Shown piece after piece: positions 34,435-44,368 of a DNA stretch of 64,000 nucleotides (within the stretch, counting starts at the first letter, position 1; every line of letters starts with the position of its first letter). This stretch comes from SIG603 sp963621245 (GTDB lineage: Bacteria; Bacillota; Clostridia; Oscillospirales; Acutalibacteraceae). The stretch covers positions 62,001-126,000 of the forward strand of contig CAVFCW010000002.1 of NCBI GenBank assembly GCA_963621245.1. The letters are read 5' to 3'. The translations under genes and the position numbers were made by a program. The notes beneath the pieces were generated by a model, which saw only the letters and a program-made list of their open reading frames with translations, was not told the DNA's origin and did no database searches.

Positions 34435-35313
34435 TTAATTTAGGTGAATTCCATCACCGAACTCGAGAGTGCTGTAAAGTGACTCTTTCTCTTTTCTGAG
34501 AGACTCGGGAATATCGGCATAAGCGTTGAGATTAATTCCGTCAACAGAATCAAAGTTCTCATCCGGCAAATCGGACTCGTCAAAGCTGATTGCGCCCGTG
34601 TTACCAAGATCGGCGTGATCGTCTGCCGAAGGAGCCTTCACATCGTCTACGGAATAAAGCTTAATGTCGTCCTCGCTCGGAAGCTCATCCGGAAGCGGAA
34701 TCGGATCCTCTTCAACTGGAGCAGGAGCAACCGGAGCCGGCTTAACGGAAGGCTTGGAAGCCTCGACTTTTTTATTTTTGAGTTCTTCCGTATAGTCGGG
34801 AAGATTCTCAATCTGCTTGATGTGATCTCTGTACACTCCGAAAAGATTGGTTTTGAAGTCCGTGACAAGCGCCTTGAGAGAATCAAGCTCTTTCTTCTTC
34901 TCCTCAATCTGCTTCTCGTATTCATCAACCATCTTCTTCTGCTTATTGTTGATGTCGTTCATTATGCTGTCGGCTTTTTTGTTGGCGTCCGCAAGAATAG
35001 CGTCACCCTTTTTCTTAGCTTCCTTAACCGACTGATTTCCAAGTTTCTGAGCCGATAAAAGAGCGTCCTTTATGCCCTCCTCGTCCTTCTTGTACTGCTC
35101 CACTTTCTGAGCAAGAAGAACCATTTTCTCCTTGTACTCGGTGTTTTTCTCGGTGAGTTCGGCAATCTTTGCCTTAGCGGTCTGGTTCTCCTTTAAGAGT
35201 GCGGTGAACGACTCGGTAACCTCATCTATAAAATCGTCAACATCCTCCGGCTTGTATCCGGAAAAATTAGACTTTCTGAAACTAATCTCGCTAATCTGCT
35301 TTAATGTAAGCAT
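34435..35313 (-). CDS. divIVA: DivIVA-domain cell-pole/division protein
   Basis: 292 residues. The N-terminal DivIVA membrane-binding domain (about 1-55) reads FRKSNFSGYKPEDVDDFIDEV, followed by a long coiled coil (about 55-170) rich in Lys/Glu and an acidic, Pro-rich tail (PVAPAPVEEDPIPLPDE). Targets curved membrane and guides septum or polar growth. Last gene of the miaB-to-divIVA operon, 14 bases after ylmH, matching the usual sepF-ylmH-divIVA order. Confidence 0.92.
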   Translation of the reverse strand: MLTLKQISEISFRKSNFSGYKPEDVDDFIDEVTESFTALLKENQTAKAKIAELTEKNTEYKEKMVLLAQKVEQYKKDEEGIKDALLSAQKLGNQSVKEAKKKGDAILADANKKADSIMNDINNKQKKMVDEYEKQIEEKKKELDSLKALVTDFKTNLFGVYRDHIKQIENLPDYTEELKNKKVEASKPSVKPAPVAPAPVEEDPIPLPDELPSEDDIKLYSVDDVKAPSADDHADLGNTGAISFDESDLPDENFDSVDGINLNAYADIPESLRKEKESLYSTLEFGDGIHLN

Positions 35314-35327
35314 GAAAAACTGCCTCC

Positions 35328-36062
35328 TTATTTATACTTCCTTGCGTTCAGAACAAGTCTGCCCTTTTTCGTTCTGTTGCAAGCTGTGTCTACTATGTAC
35401 TTGCCCTTACCTCTTACCGAAACGGTCGAACCCTCTGTTACCTGTTGTGAAACCGACAAACATTCTCGGTAATTGAGACGGACAAAGCCACCTCTTATAG
35501 CTGCGGCAGATTTTTCTCTTGATAGTCCGCAAAGCGCCGCCACCACACAGTCAAGCCTCTCGGAAGCGACGATAACCGTCATCTCCTCAAAGTTGTGGCT
35601 TGGCATAATTTCGCCGTCAAGACCGAGCGAAAGCGTAACGCCCACGTTTCCGATTTTGAAAATATTATCAAGAAAATAACTGCCGAGCTCCTCACGAACA
35701 AAAATGACCGCTCTGCCCTCCTCTATGAGAATATCTCCCAAAGAAGAACGGCTTATGCCCTGTGCCATAAAAGAGCCGAGAAAATCACGGTGACTCAAAA
35801 CGAAGCGTTTATCGTACTTCACGGTGACCGCCGTCAAAGGAAAAAGCGCCTCGCTCGGTTCAAGATAATCGGGAAAAAAACCGATAAAGCATCTCTCTGC
35901 ATCGGGATAACCGCCGAAAACGAGATACTCCGCCTTTTTTCCGACAAGATAGCCCTCGGCGTCAAGCCTTTCTGCGGGATCGAGAAAGCCCACAAAGTGT
36001 GCCCTTTTTCTCGAGAGCCTTATGGCGTCGTCAATTTTTGCCGCAAGAATACCGTCAATCAT
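35328..36062 (-). CDS. ylmH: YlmH-like S4-domain RNA-binding protein
   Basis: 244 residues. Characteristic YlmH/photosystem II S4 family blocks: FVGFLDPAERLDAEG, GGYPDAERCFIGFFPDY, and the C-terminal S4 domain (about 178-240) with LDCVVAALCGLSREKSAAAI and KGKYIV. In B. subtilis YlmH acts on stalled ribosome nascent-chain complexes. It sits between sepF and divIVA with 3- and 14-base gaps. The ylmG gene often found between sepF and ylmH is absent. Confidence 0.92.
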   Translation of the reverse strand: MIDGILAAKIDDAIRLSRKRAHFVGFLDPAERLDAEGYLVGKKAEYLVFGGYPDAERCFIGFFPDYLEPSEALFPLTAVTVKYDKRFVLSHRDFLGSFMAQGISRSSLGDILIEEGRAVIFVREELGSYFLDNIFKIGNVGVTLSLGLDGEIMPSHNFEEMTVIVASERLDCVVAALCGLSREKSAAAIRGGFVRLNYRECLSVSQQVTEGSTVSVRGKGKYIVDTACNRTKKGRLVLNARKYK

Positions 36063-36065
36063 AAA

Positions 36066-36623
36066 TCAGAAGCTTACTCCGCTCTGCTCAAGACCGTCAA
36101 GAAGGACATCACCCGAAATATCAACGTTGTAAGGTGTGATGATGAAAGTCTTGGTAGCAACCATCTTAAGCTCTGCATTCTTTGCATAAGTGATACCGTT
36201 TATGAAAAGAAGGATCTTGAGATAATCGTCTCTGCTTGCACGCTCAAGGTTCATCACAACGGCGCAGTTTGCAAGAATAGCGTCGGCAATTGCTTTTGCG
36301 TCACCGGTGTAAGTTATCGGCTTGAGCACGACCACCTGAAGCTTGCTTGAAGCATGAGATGTAAAATTAACTACATTACCGGAAGACGAATAAGACGGCG
36401 TCGAGCTTGAAGAAGTTGATGAACGGTGGAAAAACGACGGGCCGGAGCTTCTTGAACTTGAGCTTGATCTTGAGGAAGAATAATTTTCTTCCTCTTCCTC
36501 GTTATCCTCTTCCTCGTTATCCTCGTCCTCTTCGTAATCCTCGTCCTCGTAATCGTAATCCTCTTCGTAATCGTCATCGGGGGGATTCCACATTTTTGAA
36601 ATCTTATCTACAAACTTTGGCAT
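36066..36623 (-). CDS. sepF: SepF-like cell division protein with acidic and serine-rich linker
   Basis: 185 residues. SepF links FtsZ to the membrane at the septum. The N-terminus (MPKFVDKISKMWN) fits the amphipathic membrane anchor. A long acidic stretch of Asp/Glu/Tyr (about 16-47) and a Ser-rich stretch (about 49-84) follow, and the C-terminal SepF core (about 90-180) includes VVLKPITYTGDAKAIADAIL and VVMNLERASRDD, ending in FIITPYNVDISGD. The linker is longer and more acidic than in Bacillus SepF (about 150 residues). Confidence 0.92.
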   Translation of the reverse strand: MPKFVDKISKMWNPPDDDYEEDYDYEDEDYEEDEDNEEEDNEEEEENYSSSRSSSSSRSSGPSFFHRSSTSSSSTPSYSSSGNVVNFTSHASSKLQVVVLKPITYTGDAKAIADAILANCAVVMNLERASRDDYLKILLFINGITYAKNAELKMVATKTFIITPYNVDISGDVLLDGLEQSGVSF

Positions 36624-36646
36624 AACTATTCTCCTATATACGTAGT

Positions 36647-37372
36647 TTATTTGTAAATTCTCTTACCGAAAAGTGAAGATCCGACTCTAACCATAGTCGC
36701 TCCGCACTCGATTGCAAGGGCATAGTCTGACGACATACCCATTGAAAGACATAACATATTAACATTATCCATATTTTTAGCCTTTATGTCAACAAAGAAT
36801 TGATTCATTTCGGAAAAATATTTCTTCAAAAGGGCTTCATCCTCGCAAATCGGAGGAATTGCCATCAAACCGTTGATATGAATACCGTCCAAAAGCCTTG
36901 CTTCATCGATGAATTCATGCAGTGCGTCGGGGTCTACGCCGCCTTTGTTTTCTTCTCTGCCGACATTAACCTCGACAAGCACATTCATAACCTTTCCGTG
37001 CTTTTTTGCCTGCTTTGAAATTTCGTTTAGCTGAGAAATTTTATCGCAGGACTGAATCTGGCTTACCTTGTCGATTATGTACTTCACCTTGTTCGTCTGA
37101 AGTCTGCCGATAAACTGCAAGTCGCAGTTAGTTAAATCGTAGCGCTCGTATTTATCGAGAAGCTCCTGAACACGGTTCTCGCCTATGTGGTCAAGTCCGA
37201 GAGAAATCGCGTGATTTATAACCTCGGTATCCACCGTCTTTGTTGCGGCAAGAAAAGTTATATCTTCTCTTGTTCTTCCGCTTTTAATTGCAGCCTCAGC
37301 AATTTTCTCGTTGATATACTTATAATTTTCTTCAACCTGAGCGAATATCTCAGGATACGATTTTTCCGTCAT
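36647..37372 (-). CDS. ylmE: YggS/YlmE-family PLP homeostasis protein
   Basis: 241 residues, single TIM-barrel domain of the PLPBP family. The PLP lysine is in ITFLAATKTVD; others are LDHIGENRVQELLDKY, LQFIGRLQTNKVK and CLSMGMSSDYALAIECG, with GATMVRVGSSLFG at the end binding phosphate. It carries PLP without known enzymatic activity and affects amino-acid pools. Start overlaps the preceding HlyD-like gene by 23 bases; sepF follows, as in many Firmicutes. Confidence 0.94.
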   Translation of the reverse strand: MTEKSYPEIFAQVEENYKYINEKIAEAAIKSGRTREDITFLAATKTVDTEVINHAISLGLDHIGENRVQELLDKYERYDLTNCDLQFIGRLQTNKVKYIIDKVSQIQSCDKISQLNEISKQAKKHGKVMNVLVEVNVGREENKGGVDPDALHEFIDEARLLDGIHINGLMAIPPICEDEALLKKYFSEMNQFFVDIKAKNMDNVNMLCLSMGMSSDYALAIECGATMVRVGSSLFGKRIYK

Positions 37373-38660
37373 AAAGATTACTTCCTCCTATTACAACTTC
37401 GTCATACAGCCTTATCGTCTTGCTCGTGTAAAGCTGTGCGCTCTCCTCGTCACTGAGTTCCGTTTTGCAAACGGCATAACCGTTAATTGTCGTATCGGTG
37501 AACACCTGTACGAACTTGAGCATGTCTCCCGACCTTACGTAAACGCCGCGGACATTCTTGTGCTCGACTTCCGTCTCGTTTCCGTTTTCGTCTGTCTCGG
37601 TTGTCGTTACCGTCTCAAAGTGAATTGCTTTTTCGCTGACGAGAACACCCGAATAAGTGCCGACAGTTATGATAGCCGTTTCGTGTCTCAAAGTAGCAAG
37701 CTCGGCATTCATATACGAGCAAGCCAAAACCAAAACGGATTTTCCCGAGGAGGCGTCGGTGTTGCAAGCAACCATTGTCGCAGGAATTTTTTCTGCGCCC
37801 GACGACGGAAATTCCACATACAAATTATTTGACTCAGTTATTTTCACTTTGTCGGCTTCTTCAATCTCGGCAAGCACATACCAAGTGAAATCCGTGCAAA
37901 CCTTTCCGCTGTGAGAAATCTGCGAGGGCTGAATGTTTGAGAAAGACTCAAACTGACTCACAGTTGTCCACTCGATGTTGTCAAGATCGAAAGAATCCTC
38001 GTAGCCGTCCGTTGACGATATGAAGTATCCGGCATTCGGAGCGGTCAAAGTCCCTATTTCCGATGATGCACTCGAAAGAACATTGTTTCTTTCGCTCTCA
38101 AGCGAGAAAATTTTGGAGCTGTAATCGCTCGTGCTCTCATTGCCCAAAATAATCTGCTTTTCGCTTAACAGGTACTGAAGTCTTGAGCGCGAAGAACTCT
38201 CTGCGCTGAAACTTCCGCTGTTGGAATCCGCAACAACGCTCGACAAAAGATCGGTAATCTGGTTTCCGATTGAGTCGGTGCTGTTCGAGCTTATATCAGT
38301 GCTCGCTTCAAGCGATTTCAAAGAATCAATCTCTGTCTGAAGATTAGCTGCATGCGTTTGCGCAGTTGCGTCCGACTCCGAATTATATATATTTGCTATA
38401 ACTCCGTCCTTGGCAACTCTGCCGCCGTCATCGACCATATAGCTTAAAACGCCGCCGGAGTTATAATCTATCGTCTCCTCGTTTCTCACAACCCACGAAT
38501 CCACCTGAACGGTATCGCTTATCGTTGTGTAAGCGGCTTGTTCTGTTGTGACGACCTCGGTCTTTGCTCTGTAAATGACATGGGCGATATAAGATAAAAT
38601 CATAAATGCCATAAGTCCCGCAAGGACGCCCACAACAACTCTGTTTAGTTTATTGCTCAT
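37350..38660 (-). CDS. HlyD-like membrane-fusion-type protein
   Basis: 436 residues. One N-terminal membrane helix (about 7-29), then an extracytoplasmic body: a lipoyl-like strand block (VVRNEETIDYNSGGVLSYMV with DGGRVAKDGVIANIY), a coiled-coil/serine-rich hairpin (about 105-190) and a C-terminal beta domain (LRHETAIITVGTYSGVLVSEKAI). This resembles HlyD/periplasmic-adaptor proteins, but no transporter is adjacent. Similar genes are known between miaA-type and ylmE genes in this bacterial group (from memory, unverified). Possible envelope or division-related role; function unknown. Confidence 0.75.
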   Translation of the reverse strand: MSNKLNRVVVGVLAGLMAFMILSYIAHVIYRAKTEVVTTEQAAYTTISDTVQVDSWVVRNEETIDYNSGGVLSYMVDDGGRVAKDGVIANIYNSESDATAQTHAANLQTEIDSLKSLEASTDISSNSTDSIGNQITDLLSSVVADSNSGSFSAESSSRSRLQYLLSEKQIILGNESTSDYSSKIFSLESERNNVLSSASSEIGTLTAPNAGYFISSTDGYEDSFDLDNIEWTTVSQFESFSNIQPSQISHSGKVCTDFTWYVLAEIEEADKVKITESNNLYVEFPSSGAEKIPATMVACNTDASSGKSVLVLACSYMNAELATLRHETAIITVGTYSGVLVSEKAIHFETVTTTETDENGNETEVEHKNVRGVYVRSGDMLKFVQVFTDTTINGYAVCKTELSDEESAQLYTSKTIRLYDEVVIGGSNLYDGKIVS

Positions 38661-38664
38661 AATA

Positions 38665-39600
38665 TCAGAATAAATTTGCCTCTTTTACTGTATTTTCCGC
38701 CGCAAGGCAAAACTCCTCTCGGCTAACGTAATCATCGGGATAAATCCAACTTATGCTCTGTTCTTTTCTGAACCACGTAAGCTGTCTTTTTGCATAGTGC
38801 CTTGTGGCAAGCTTTATATTTTCAGCCGCCTCTTCAAGAGTTATTTTCCCGTCAAAATACGGAAAAAGCTCCTTGTAGCCTATCGCCTGTCGGCTGGTAC
38901 CCTTATCCTTAATATGATAATACTTTTTTGCTTCATCTACAAGACCGTCTTTCAACATAAGGTCTACCCTAAGGTTAATTCTCTCGTAAAGCTTGTCTCT
39001 GTCTCTGTAATTTATACCGAGCATCAAAAAATCATACACGGGTTTTGCGTCAAGACATTGCTCGGAGAATTTCTCCCCCGTTACAAGACAATATTCTAGC
39101 GCCCTGATAAGGCGTTTGTGGTTTTTAATCTCTATGCTCTCGCACGCTTTCGGATCAAGCGCCTTAAGCTCATCAAAAAGCTTTTCTTCTCCTTCGATAT
39201 CAAGCCTTTTTCCGAGTTCTTCACGCAGTTTGTCGTCTCTTGAATTCTCGTTAAAGTTTATGCCGTAAATCAAACTTCTTGCATAAAGCCCCGTTCCGCC
39301 GCAAAGCACGGGAATTTTTCCCCTCGAATAAATTTCTTCGATTATCTTTGATGCCTCGATAACATAATCTGAAACGCTGTACGGCTCATCGGCATTTTTG
39401 CACGCTATAAGGTGATGCGGCACTCTTTTAAGCTCCTCTTCGGTCGGCTGAGCCGTGCCGATCGGCATTCCCTTATATATCTGCATGGAATCGCACGAGA
39501 CAATTTCACCGCCGAATTTTTCCGCAAGATGAATAGCAAGCCCCGTTTTTCCCGAGGCTGTTGGGCCGACTACCGCCAAAAGTGGTTTTTTGCACATCAC
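38665..39600 (-). CDS. miaA: tRNA dimethylallyltransferase
   Basis: 311 residues. Adds a dimethylallyl group to A37 of tRNAs reading U-starting codons. P-loop VVGPTASGKTGLAIHLA, GEIVSCDSMQIYKGM, GTAQPTEEE, VPHHLI, and LCGGTGLYARSLIYG are all present. The product is the substrate of MiaB, encoded at the head of the same operon. Start overlaps the mutL stop by four bases, so translation is coupled. Confidence 0.96.
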   Translation of the reverse strand: MMCKKPLLAVVGPTASGKTGLAIHLAEKFGGEIVSCDSMQIYKGMPIGTAQPTEEELKRVPHHLIACKNADEPYSVSDYVIEASKIIEEIYSRGKIPVLCGGTGLYARSLIYGINFNENSRDDKLREELGKRLDIEGEEKLFDELKALDPKACESIEIKNHKRLIRALEYCLVTGEKFSEQCLDAKPVYDFLMLGINYRDRDKLYERINLRVDLMLKDGLVDEAKKYYHIKDKGTSRQAIGYKELFPYFDGKITLEEAAENIKLATRHYAKRQLTWFRKEQSISWIYPDDYVSREEFCLAAENTVKEANLF

Positions 39601-41723
39601 TGTATCCTTCCGAACTCTTTTTCGAGATCTCTTTTTTTGATAACCAGATAGACGGGTCTGCCGTGAGGGCAGTACCGAATATTGGGATTTTCTTCCAAAA
39701 GCTTGGCAAGCTCGATTAACTCTTGGTCGCTGTTTTTGTTTCCCGCCTTAACAGCCGCACGGCAAGCAATGTTGTGGTAAAGCCAATCCATGTACTCCGT
39801 AGACATGGTGTTTTTGTTTGAAGCGAGATAAGCCGCAATTTCAGTGACTGCCTCTGATGCATCTTTGCCGTCAAGCATCATGGGAGCGGTTCTCACCAAA
39901 ACCGTACCCTCGCCGAAATCGTCTATTTCAAAGCCGACATCCGCAAATTTATCGAGATTTTCGAGAACGGCATTGTAGTCGTCCTTTTCGAGAACCACGG
40001 GCACGGGGCTTAAAAGCACCTGTGCGTTTTTTCCGTCGTCGCTCTTTTTTATTCTCTCGTAAAGTATTCTCTCGTGAGCGGCATGCTTGTCGATAAACAT
40101 CATTCTGTCGTCGTCAAGCTGAAGAATGATATAAGTTGAAAAAACCTCGCCGATAAACTTTGAGCTTATGCTCTTGGTGCCCGGAACGGCTGTCGGAAAT
40201 GCTGTTTCGGTGAAGCCTTGCTCTTCGTCGATTTTTTCCGTCAAAGGCTCTTTGATTTCTTCGTTTTTATATTCGATTTTGGCATCCGAATCAAGTTTAA
40301 TTTGCTCTCGCAGTTTCTCTTCCTCGTAAAAATCATTCTTTACGCTTTGAGCCGAATTATCAGCAATGCTTTGAGCATAAGAAACAGGAGCATTATTGAC
40401 GAGTGACTCGATTCTCTCATCGCTCTCCCTCACTATGGGAGCCGCCGCTTTTTCATCGGTTTCGTCCGATAATTCATCAACACTCATATCAGAGAACGAC
40501 TCGGCTTTTATTTTGTCTATAAGACTCGAACCTGTAAAACCTGTTTTAATTTTGGGTTTTTGCGGTTCGTTTGTTTCTTTTACAGAATTATTTGCGCCGA
40601 AAGGTTTAATCTCTGTGCTCTGCTTTTTGGTGTAAGACGATTCGGGGAAATAAGCCTGTTCCGCTTTTTGTGTAGGTGCGTAAGGCGCAAACGAATTTGG
40701 CTTAATCTCCATAACCTTTGGTGCATCACCCTTTGTGAGCGCCGATTTTGCGGCATGATACACCGCATCAAAAACAGGCCTTTCGTTGGTGAATCTCACT
40801 TCAAGCTTGGTCGGATGAACATTTACGTCAACCTGAGAAAAATCCATTTGCAAATGCAAAACGCAAGCGGGAAATTTCCCCACAAGAATCGTATTCTTGT
40901 AAGCCTCGTCAAGTGCCGCCATAGCGGTTTTACTGCGCACACATCTGCCGTTGATAAAGAAATTCTGCATATTTCTGTTCGGCCTTGCACAGTGCGGAGA
41001 CGAGATGAATCCGTAAACTCTTATTCCGCCGAGAGTGTAATTCACGGGAATGAGACCCGATGTGAATTCTTTTCCGAACACGGCATATATTGAAGATTTA
41101 AGCTTGTTGTCACCGGGCGTGTGAAGCACTTCTTTTCCGTCCCTTATAAATCTGAAAGAAATTTCGGGGTGAGACAATGCCACCTTATCCATTATCCTTG
41201 CGACGGAATTTCCCTCGGCAACGTCTTTTTTGAGAAATTTCATTCGTGCGGGCACGTTAAAGAAAAGATCCCGCACGATGATTGTGGTTCCGTCGGGACA
41301 ACCGGCATCACCTATTTCCGTTATCTCGCCGGCATCGCAAACCGCTCTTGTGCCGCACGGCGCCTCAATCGGCTTTGTTATCAATTCGACGTGAGAGACT
41401 GCGCTTATTGAAGCGAGTGCCTCACCCCTGAATCCCAGCGTGCCTATTGAGTCGAGATCCGACTGAATCAGCACTTTGCTTGTTGCGTGTCTCAGAAAAG
41501 CAACGGCAACATCTTCACGGTCGATTCCGCATCCGTTGTCGGTCACTCGCATAAAAGTGATTCCACCACGGCAGATTTCAACCGTAACGGCAGAAGCTCC
41601 CGCATCAATCGAATTTTCGACAAGCTCCTTTATGACGGATGCGGGTCTTTCGACTACCTCGCCCGCCGCTATAAGCTCGGCTACATGTTTATCAAGTACA
41701 TTTATCTTTGGCACAGGAAACAC
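39597..41723 (-). CDS. mutL: DNA mismatch repair protein MutL with endonuclease motif
   Basis: 708 residues. N-terminal GHKL ATPase: ELVENSIDAGASAVTVE, DNGCGIDREDV, LGFRGEALASISAVS. A low-complexity linker (about 340-500) precedes the C-terminal dimerisation domain. FIDKHAAHERILYE matches the DxHAxxExxxxE metal motif of endonuclease-type MutL, and YCPHGRPVYL completes the site. This fits bacteria without MutH, which nick the new strand with MutL. Cotranscribed with mutS, 15 bases upstream. Confidence 0.96.
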   Translation of the reverse strand: MFPVPKINVLDKHVAELIAAGEVVERPASVIKELVENSIDAGASAVTVEICRGGITFMRVTDNGCGIDREDVAVAFLRHATSKVLIQSDLDSIGTLGFRGEALASISAVSHVELITKPIEAPCGTRAVCDAGEITEIGDAGCPDGTTIIVRDLFFNVPARMKFLKKDVAEGNSVARIMDKVALSHPEISFRFIRDGKEVLHTPGDNKLKSSIYAVFGKEFTSGLIPVNYTLGGIRVYGFISSPHCARPNRNMQNFFINGRCVRSKTAMAALDEAYKNTILVGKFPACVLHLQMDFSQVDVNVHPTKLEVRFTNERPVFDAVYHAAKSALTKGDAPKVMEIKPNSFAPYAPTQKAEQAYFPESSYTKKQSTEIKPFGANNSVKETNEPQKPKIKTGFTGSSLIDKIKAESFSDMSVDELSDETDEKAAAPIVRESDERIESLVNNAPVSYAQSIADNSAQSVKNDFYEEEKLREQIKLDSDAKIEYKNEEIKEPLTEKIDEEQGFTETAFPTAVPGTKSISSKFIGEVFSTYIILQLDDDRMMFIDKHAAHERILYERIKKSDDGKNAQVLLSPVPVVLEKDDYNAVLENLDKFADVGFEIDDFGEGTVLVRTAPMMLDGKDASEAVTEIAAYLASNKNTMSTEYMDWLYHNIACRAAVKAGNKNSDQELIELAKLLEENPNIRYCPHGRPVYLVIKKRDLEKEFGRIQ

Positions 41724-41738
41724 CTGCCTTTCATTTTA

Positions 41739-44348
41739 TTACTTAAGCATGCTTGTTATTTCAAACAAAGTATTCATGCACTGCATGGGCGTCATTGCAT
41801 TGACGTCTATATTTTTAAGCTTTGAGATAACTGCATTATCGGGAGTATCCATAGTCAGCTGTAAAGGCTCTTCGCTTTCGGCTTTTTGGGCTTTATGCGA
41901 ATGAGTTTCACCCGCACCGCTCTCCAAACTTTTAAGCACTTGTTTTGCACGGTTCAAAACCTTATCGGGCACGCCCGCAAGCTTAGCCACCTGAATACCG
42001 AAGGAATCGTCTGCACCGCCGGGAATTATCTTTCTTAAGAAAGTTATATCATCGCCGTGCTTTTTAACGGCAATATTATAGTTTTTCACTCCCGGCAAAA
42101 TATCCTCAAGCTCCGTAAGCTCGTGATAGTGCGTTGCAAAAAGAGTTTTTGCACCGAGATTTTTCTTGTCGTGAATATACTCGATAACCGCCCTTGCGAT
42201 ACTCATTCCGTCATATGTTGACGTTCCTCTTCCGATTTCATCAAGAATGATAAGGCTGTTTTTTGTGGCATTCTCGAGAATTTCGGCAACCTCGCTCATC
42301 TCGAGCATGAAGGTTGACTGTCCCGCAGAAAGATCATCACTTGCGCCGACTCTTGTGAACACAGCGTCCACAATGCCGATTTCCGTACTTTTTGCCGGAA
42401 CGAACGAACCGATTTGCGCCATTATTACTATCAACGCCACCTGTCGCATATATGTGGATTTACCTGCCATATTTGGGCCCGTGATTATAGCCATGCGGTT
42501 GCTGTTCTCGTCAAGCTCGGTATCGTTCGGTACAAACTGGGCGTTCTTCATGAGAGCCTCAACAACGGGATGTCTGCCGTCCTTTATCGATACTCTGCCG
42601 CTCAAATTAATGGTCGGGCGAACGTAATTGTATTTAACGGCAACCGATGCAAAAGAAGAAATAACATCAAGTTCCGCAACAGCTTTGGCTGTTTTCTGTA
42701 TCCTCTCGAGCTGTTCGGCAATCGCTTTTCTTATCTCCTCAAAAAGTCTGCCCTCGATGACAAGGCTTCTCTCCCTCGCACCGACAATTCGGTTTTCGAG
42801 GTTTTTGAGTTCCTCTGTTATATATCTCTCGGCATTCGTGAGCGTCTGTTTTCTGATGTAATTGGCGGGAACCATACTCTTGTAGGAATTGGTTACCTCA
42901 ATAAAATAACCGAAAACCTTGTTGTATCCCACTTTGAGCTTAGGAATACCCGTTGCCTCTTTTTCTCTTGCCTCAATCTCGGCAATAAGCGTCTTTCCGC
43001 CGTTCATATCGTCACGGACAGTATCGAGCTCCTCTGAAAATCCGCTTCGGATTATTCCGCCCTCACGAATGGAAAAAGGCGGATCGTCCACTATCGACGA
43101 CTCGATAAGCTCGCGAATATCCTCCGCCGAGTCTATCTCATCGTTGATTCTCTTAAGAAGAGTAGACTTTGAATTTTGGAGAACATTTTTAAGTTCGGGC
43201 AATTTTCCGAGTGCCATGCAAAGCGAGCGCAAATCTCTTCCGTTTGCAGAACCGTAAACAATTCTCGTCATAATTCTCTCGAGGTCGAAAATTCCGCTCA
43301 ACTGCTCGATAATCGAATCAGCTGTTTCTCTGTCGGAAACAAGCTCTTCCACGGCGTTTTGCCTTAAGATTATTTTCGCCACGCTCATAAGCGGCTGTTC
43401 TATCCACGAGCGGATGAGTCTTTTTCCCATTGCCGTTTTGGTCATATCGAGAACCCACAAAAGAGAACCTCTTCTCTCTTTGTTGCGCATGGTCTCGAGA
43501 AGCTCCAAATTTCGCCTTGCATTCATATCAAGGCGCATAGTTTTGTCCTCGGAGTAAAGCTCGATATTATTTATTCTCTCGAGACCGCTTATCTGCGTGC
43601 GGCTTAAGTACCTTATTAATCCGCCGACAGACAACACAATAACGGAGCTGTCCGAGAGAGAAAGCCCCGTAAATTTTTCAAGTCCGAACTGCTTAATGAA
43701 CACTCGGTCGCTCGATTCATAATCTTTGTCCTCGAGACATTCAAGAGAAGCAGAAAGTTTCTCTTTTATGAAGTCGGCAACCTTCGAAAACGACAGCACC
43801 TCGGAATTTATAAGTATCTCTTTCGGCGTGAACTTTGACAATTCGCCTATTATGTGCGAGGAAATCTCCTCGGGAAGCTTATCGTTAAATTCGGTAGCCG
43901 TCAGTTCGCCCGTTGAAACATCGGCAAAGCAAATGCCCGTGCTCTCCGAACTTCTGTAGATACTGCAGATATAGTTGTTTCTTGATTCGTCCAGCATACT
44001 GCCCTCGATGACAGTACCCGGAGTGATAACTCTTATGACTTCACGCTTGACAATGCCTTTAGCCTGAGCGGGATCCTCGGTTTGCTCGCAAATCGCCACC
44101 TTGTAGCCCTTTTCGACAAGCCTCGCAATGTAGGTTTCTGCGCTGTGAAAAGGAACGCCGCACATGGGCGCCCTTTCCTCCTGACCGCAGTCTCTGCCCG
44201 TAAGGGTGAGCTCAAGCTCTCTTGACGCGGTTTTTGCGTCATCGAAAAACATCTCGTAGAAATCGCCGAGTCTGAAAAAAAGCAAAGTATTCGGGTAATT
44301 TTTCTTTACCTCAAAATACTGCTGCATCATTGGTGAGAAATCAGCCAT
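41739..44348 (-). CDS. mutS: DNA mismatch recognition protein MutS
   Basis: 869 residues, full length MutS1. N-terminal mismatch-binding domain has LFFRLGDFYEMFFDDA (Phe-x-Glu motif in the FYEMF segment). The core and clamp follow, then the C-terminal ATPase: ITGPNMAGKSTYMRQVALI, STFMLEMSEVAEIL, LIILDEIGRGTSTYDGMS and TLFATHYHELTEL. A short tail after about 800 may bind the clamp. Between ricF and mutL in the operon. Confidence 0.97.
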   Translation of the reverse strand: MADFSPMMQQYFEVKKNYPNTLLFFRLGDFYEMFFDDAKTASRELELTLTGRDCGQEERAPMCGVPFHSAETYIARLVEKGYKVAICEQTEDPAQAKGIVKREVIRVITPGTVIEGSMLDESRNNYICSIYRSSESTGICFADVSTGELTATEFNDKLPEEISSHIIGELSKFTPKEILINSEVLSFSKVADFIKEKLSASLECLEDKDYESSDRVFIKQFGLEKFTGLSLSDSSVIVLSVGGLIRYLSRTQISGLERINNIELYSEDKTMRLDMNARRNLELLETMRNKERRGSLLWVLDMTKTAMGKRLIRSWIEQPLMSVAKIILRQNAVEELVSDRETADSIIEQLSGIFDLERIMTRIVYGSANGRDLRSLCMALGKLPELKNVLQNSKSTLLKRINDEIDSAEDIRELIESSIVDDPPFSIREGGIIRSGFSEELDTVRDDMNGGKTLIAEIEAREKEATGIPKLKVGYNKVFGYFIEVTNSYKSMVPANYIRKQTLTNAERYITEELKNLENRIVGARERSLVIEGRLFEEIRKAIAEQLERIQKTAKAVAELDVISSFASVAVKYNYVRPTINLSGRVSIKDGRHPVVEALMKNAQFVPNDTELDENSNRMAIITGPNMAGKSTYMRQVALIVIMAQIGSFVPAKSTEIGIVDAVFTRVGASDDLSAGQSTFMLEMSEVAEILENATKNSLIILDEIGRGTSTYDGMSIARAVIEYIHDKKNLGAKTLFATHYHELTELEDILPGVKNYNIAVKKHGDDITFLRKIIPGGADDSFGIQVAKLAGVPDKVLNRAKQVLKSLESGAGETHSHKAQKAESEEPLQLTMDTPDNAVISKLKNIDVNAMTPMQCMNTLFEITSMLK

Positions 44349-44368
44349 TTTCTCTCCTATTCAAAGCT

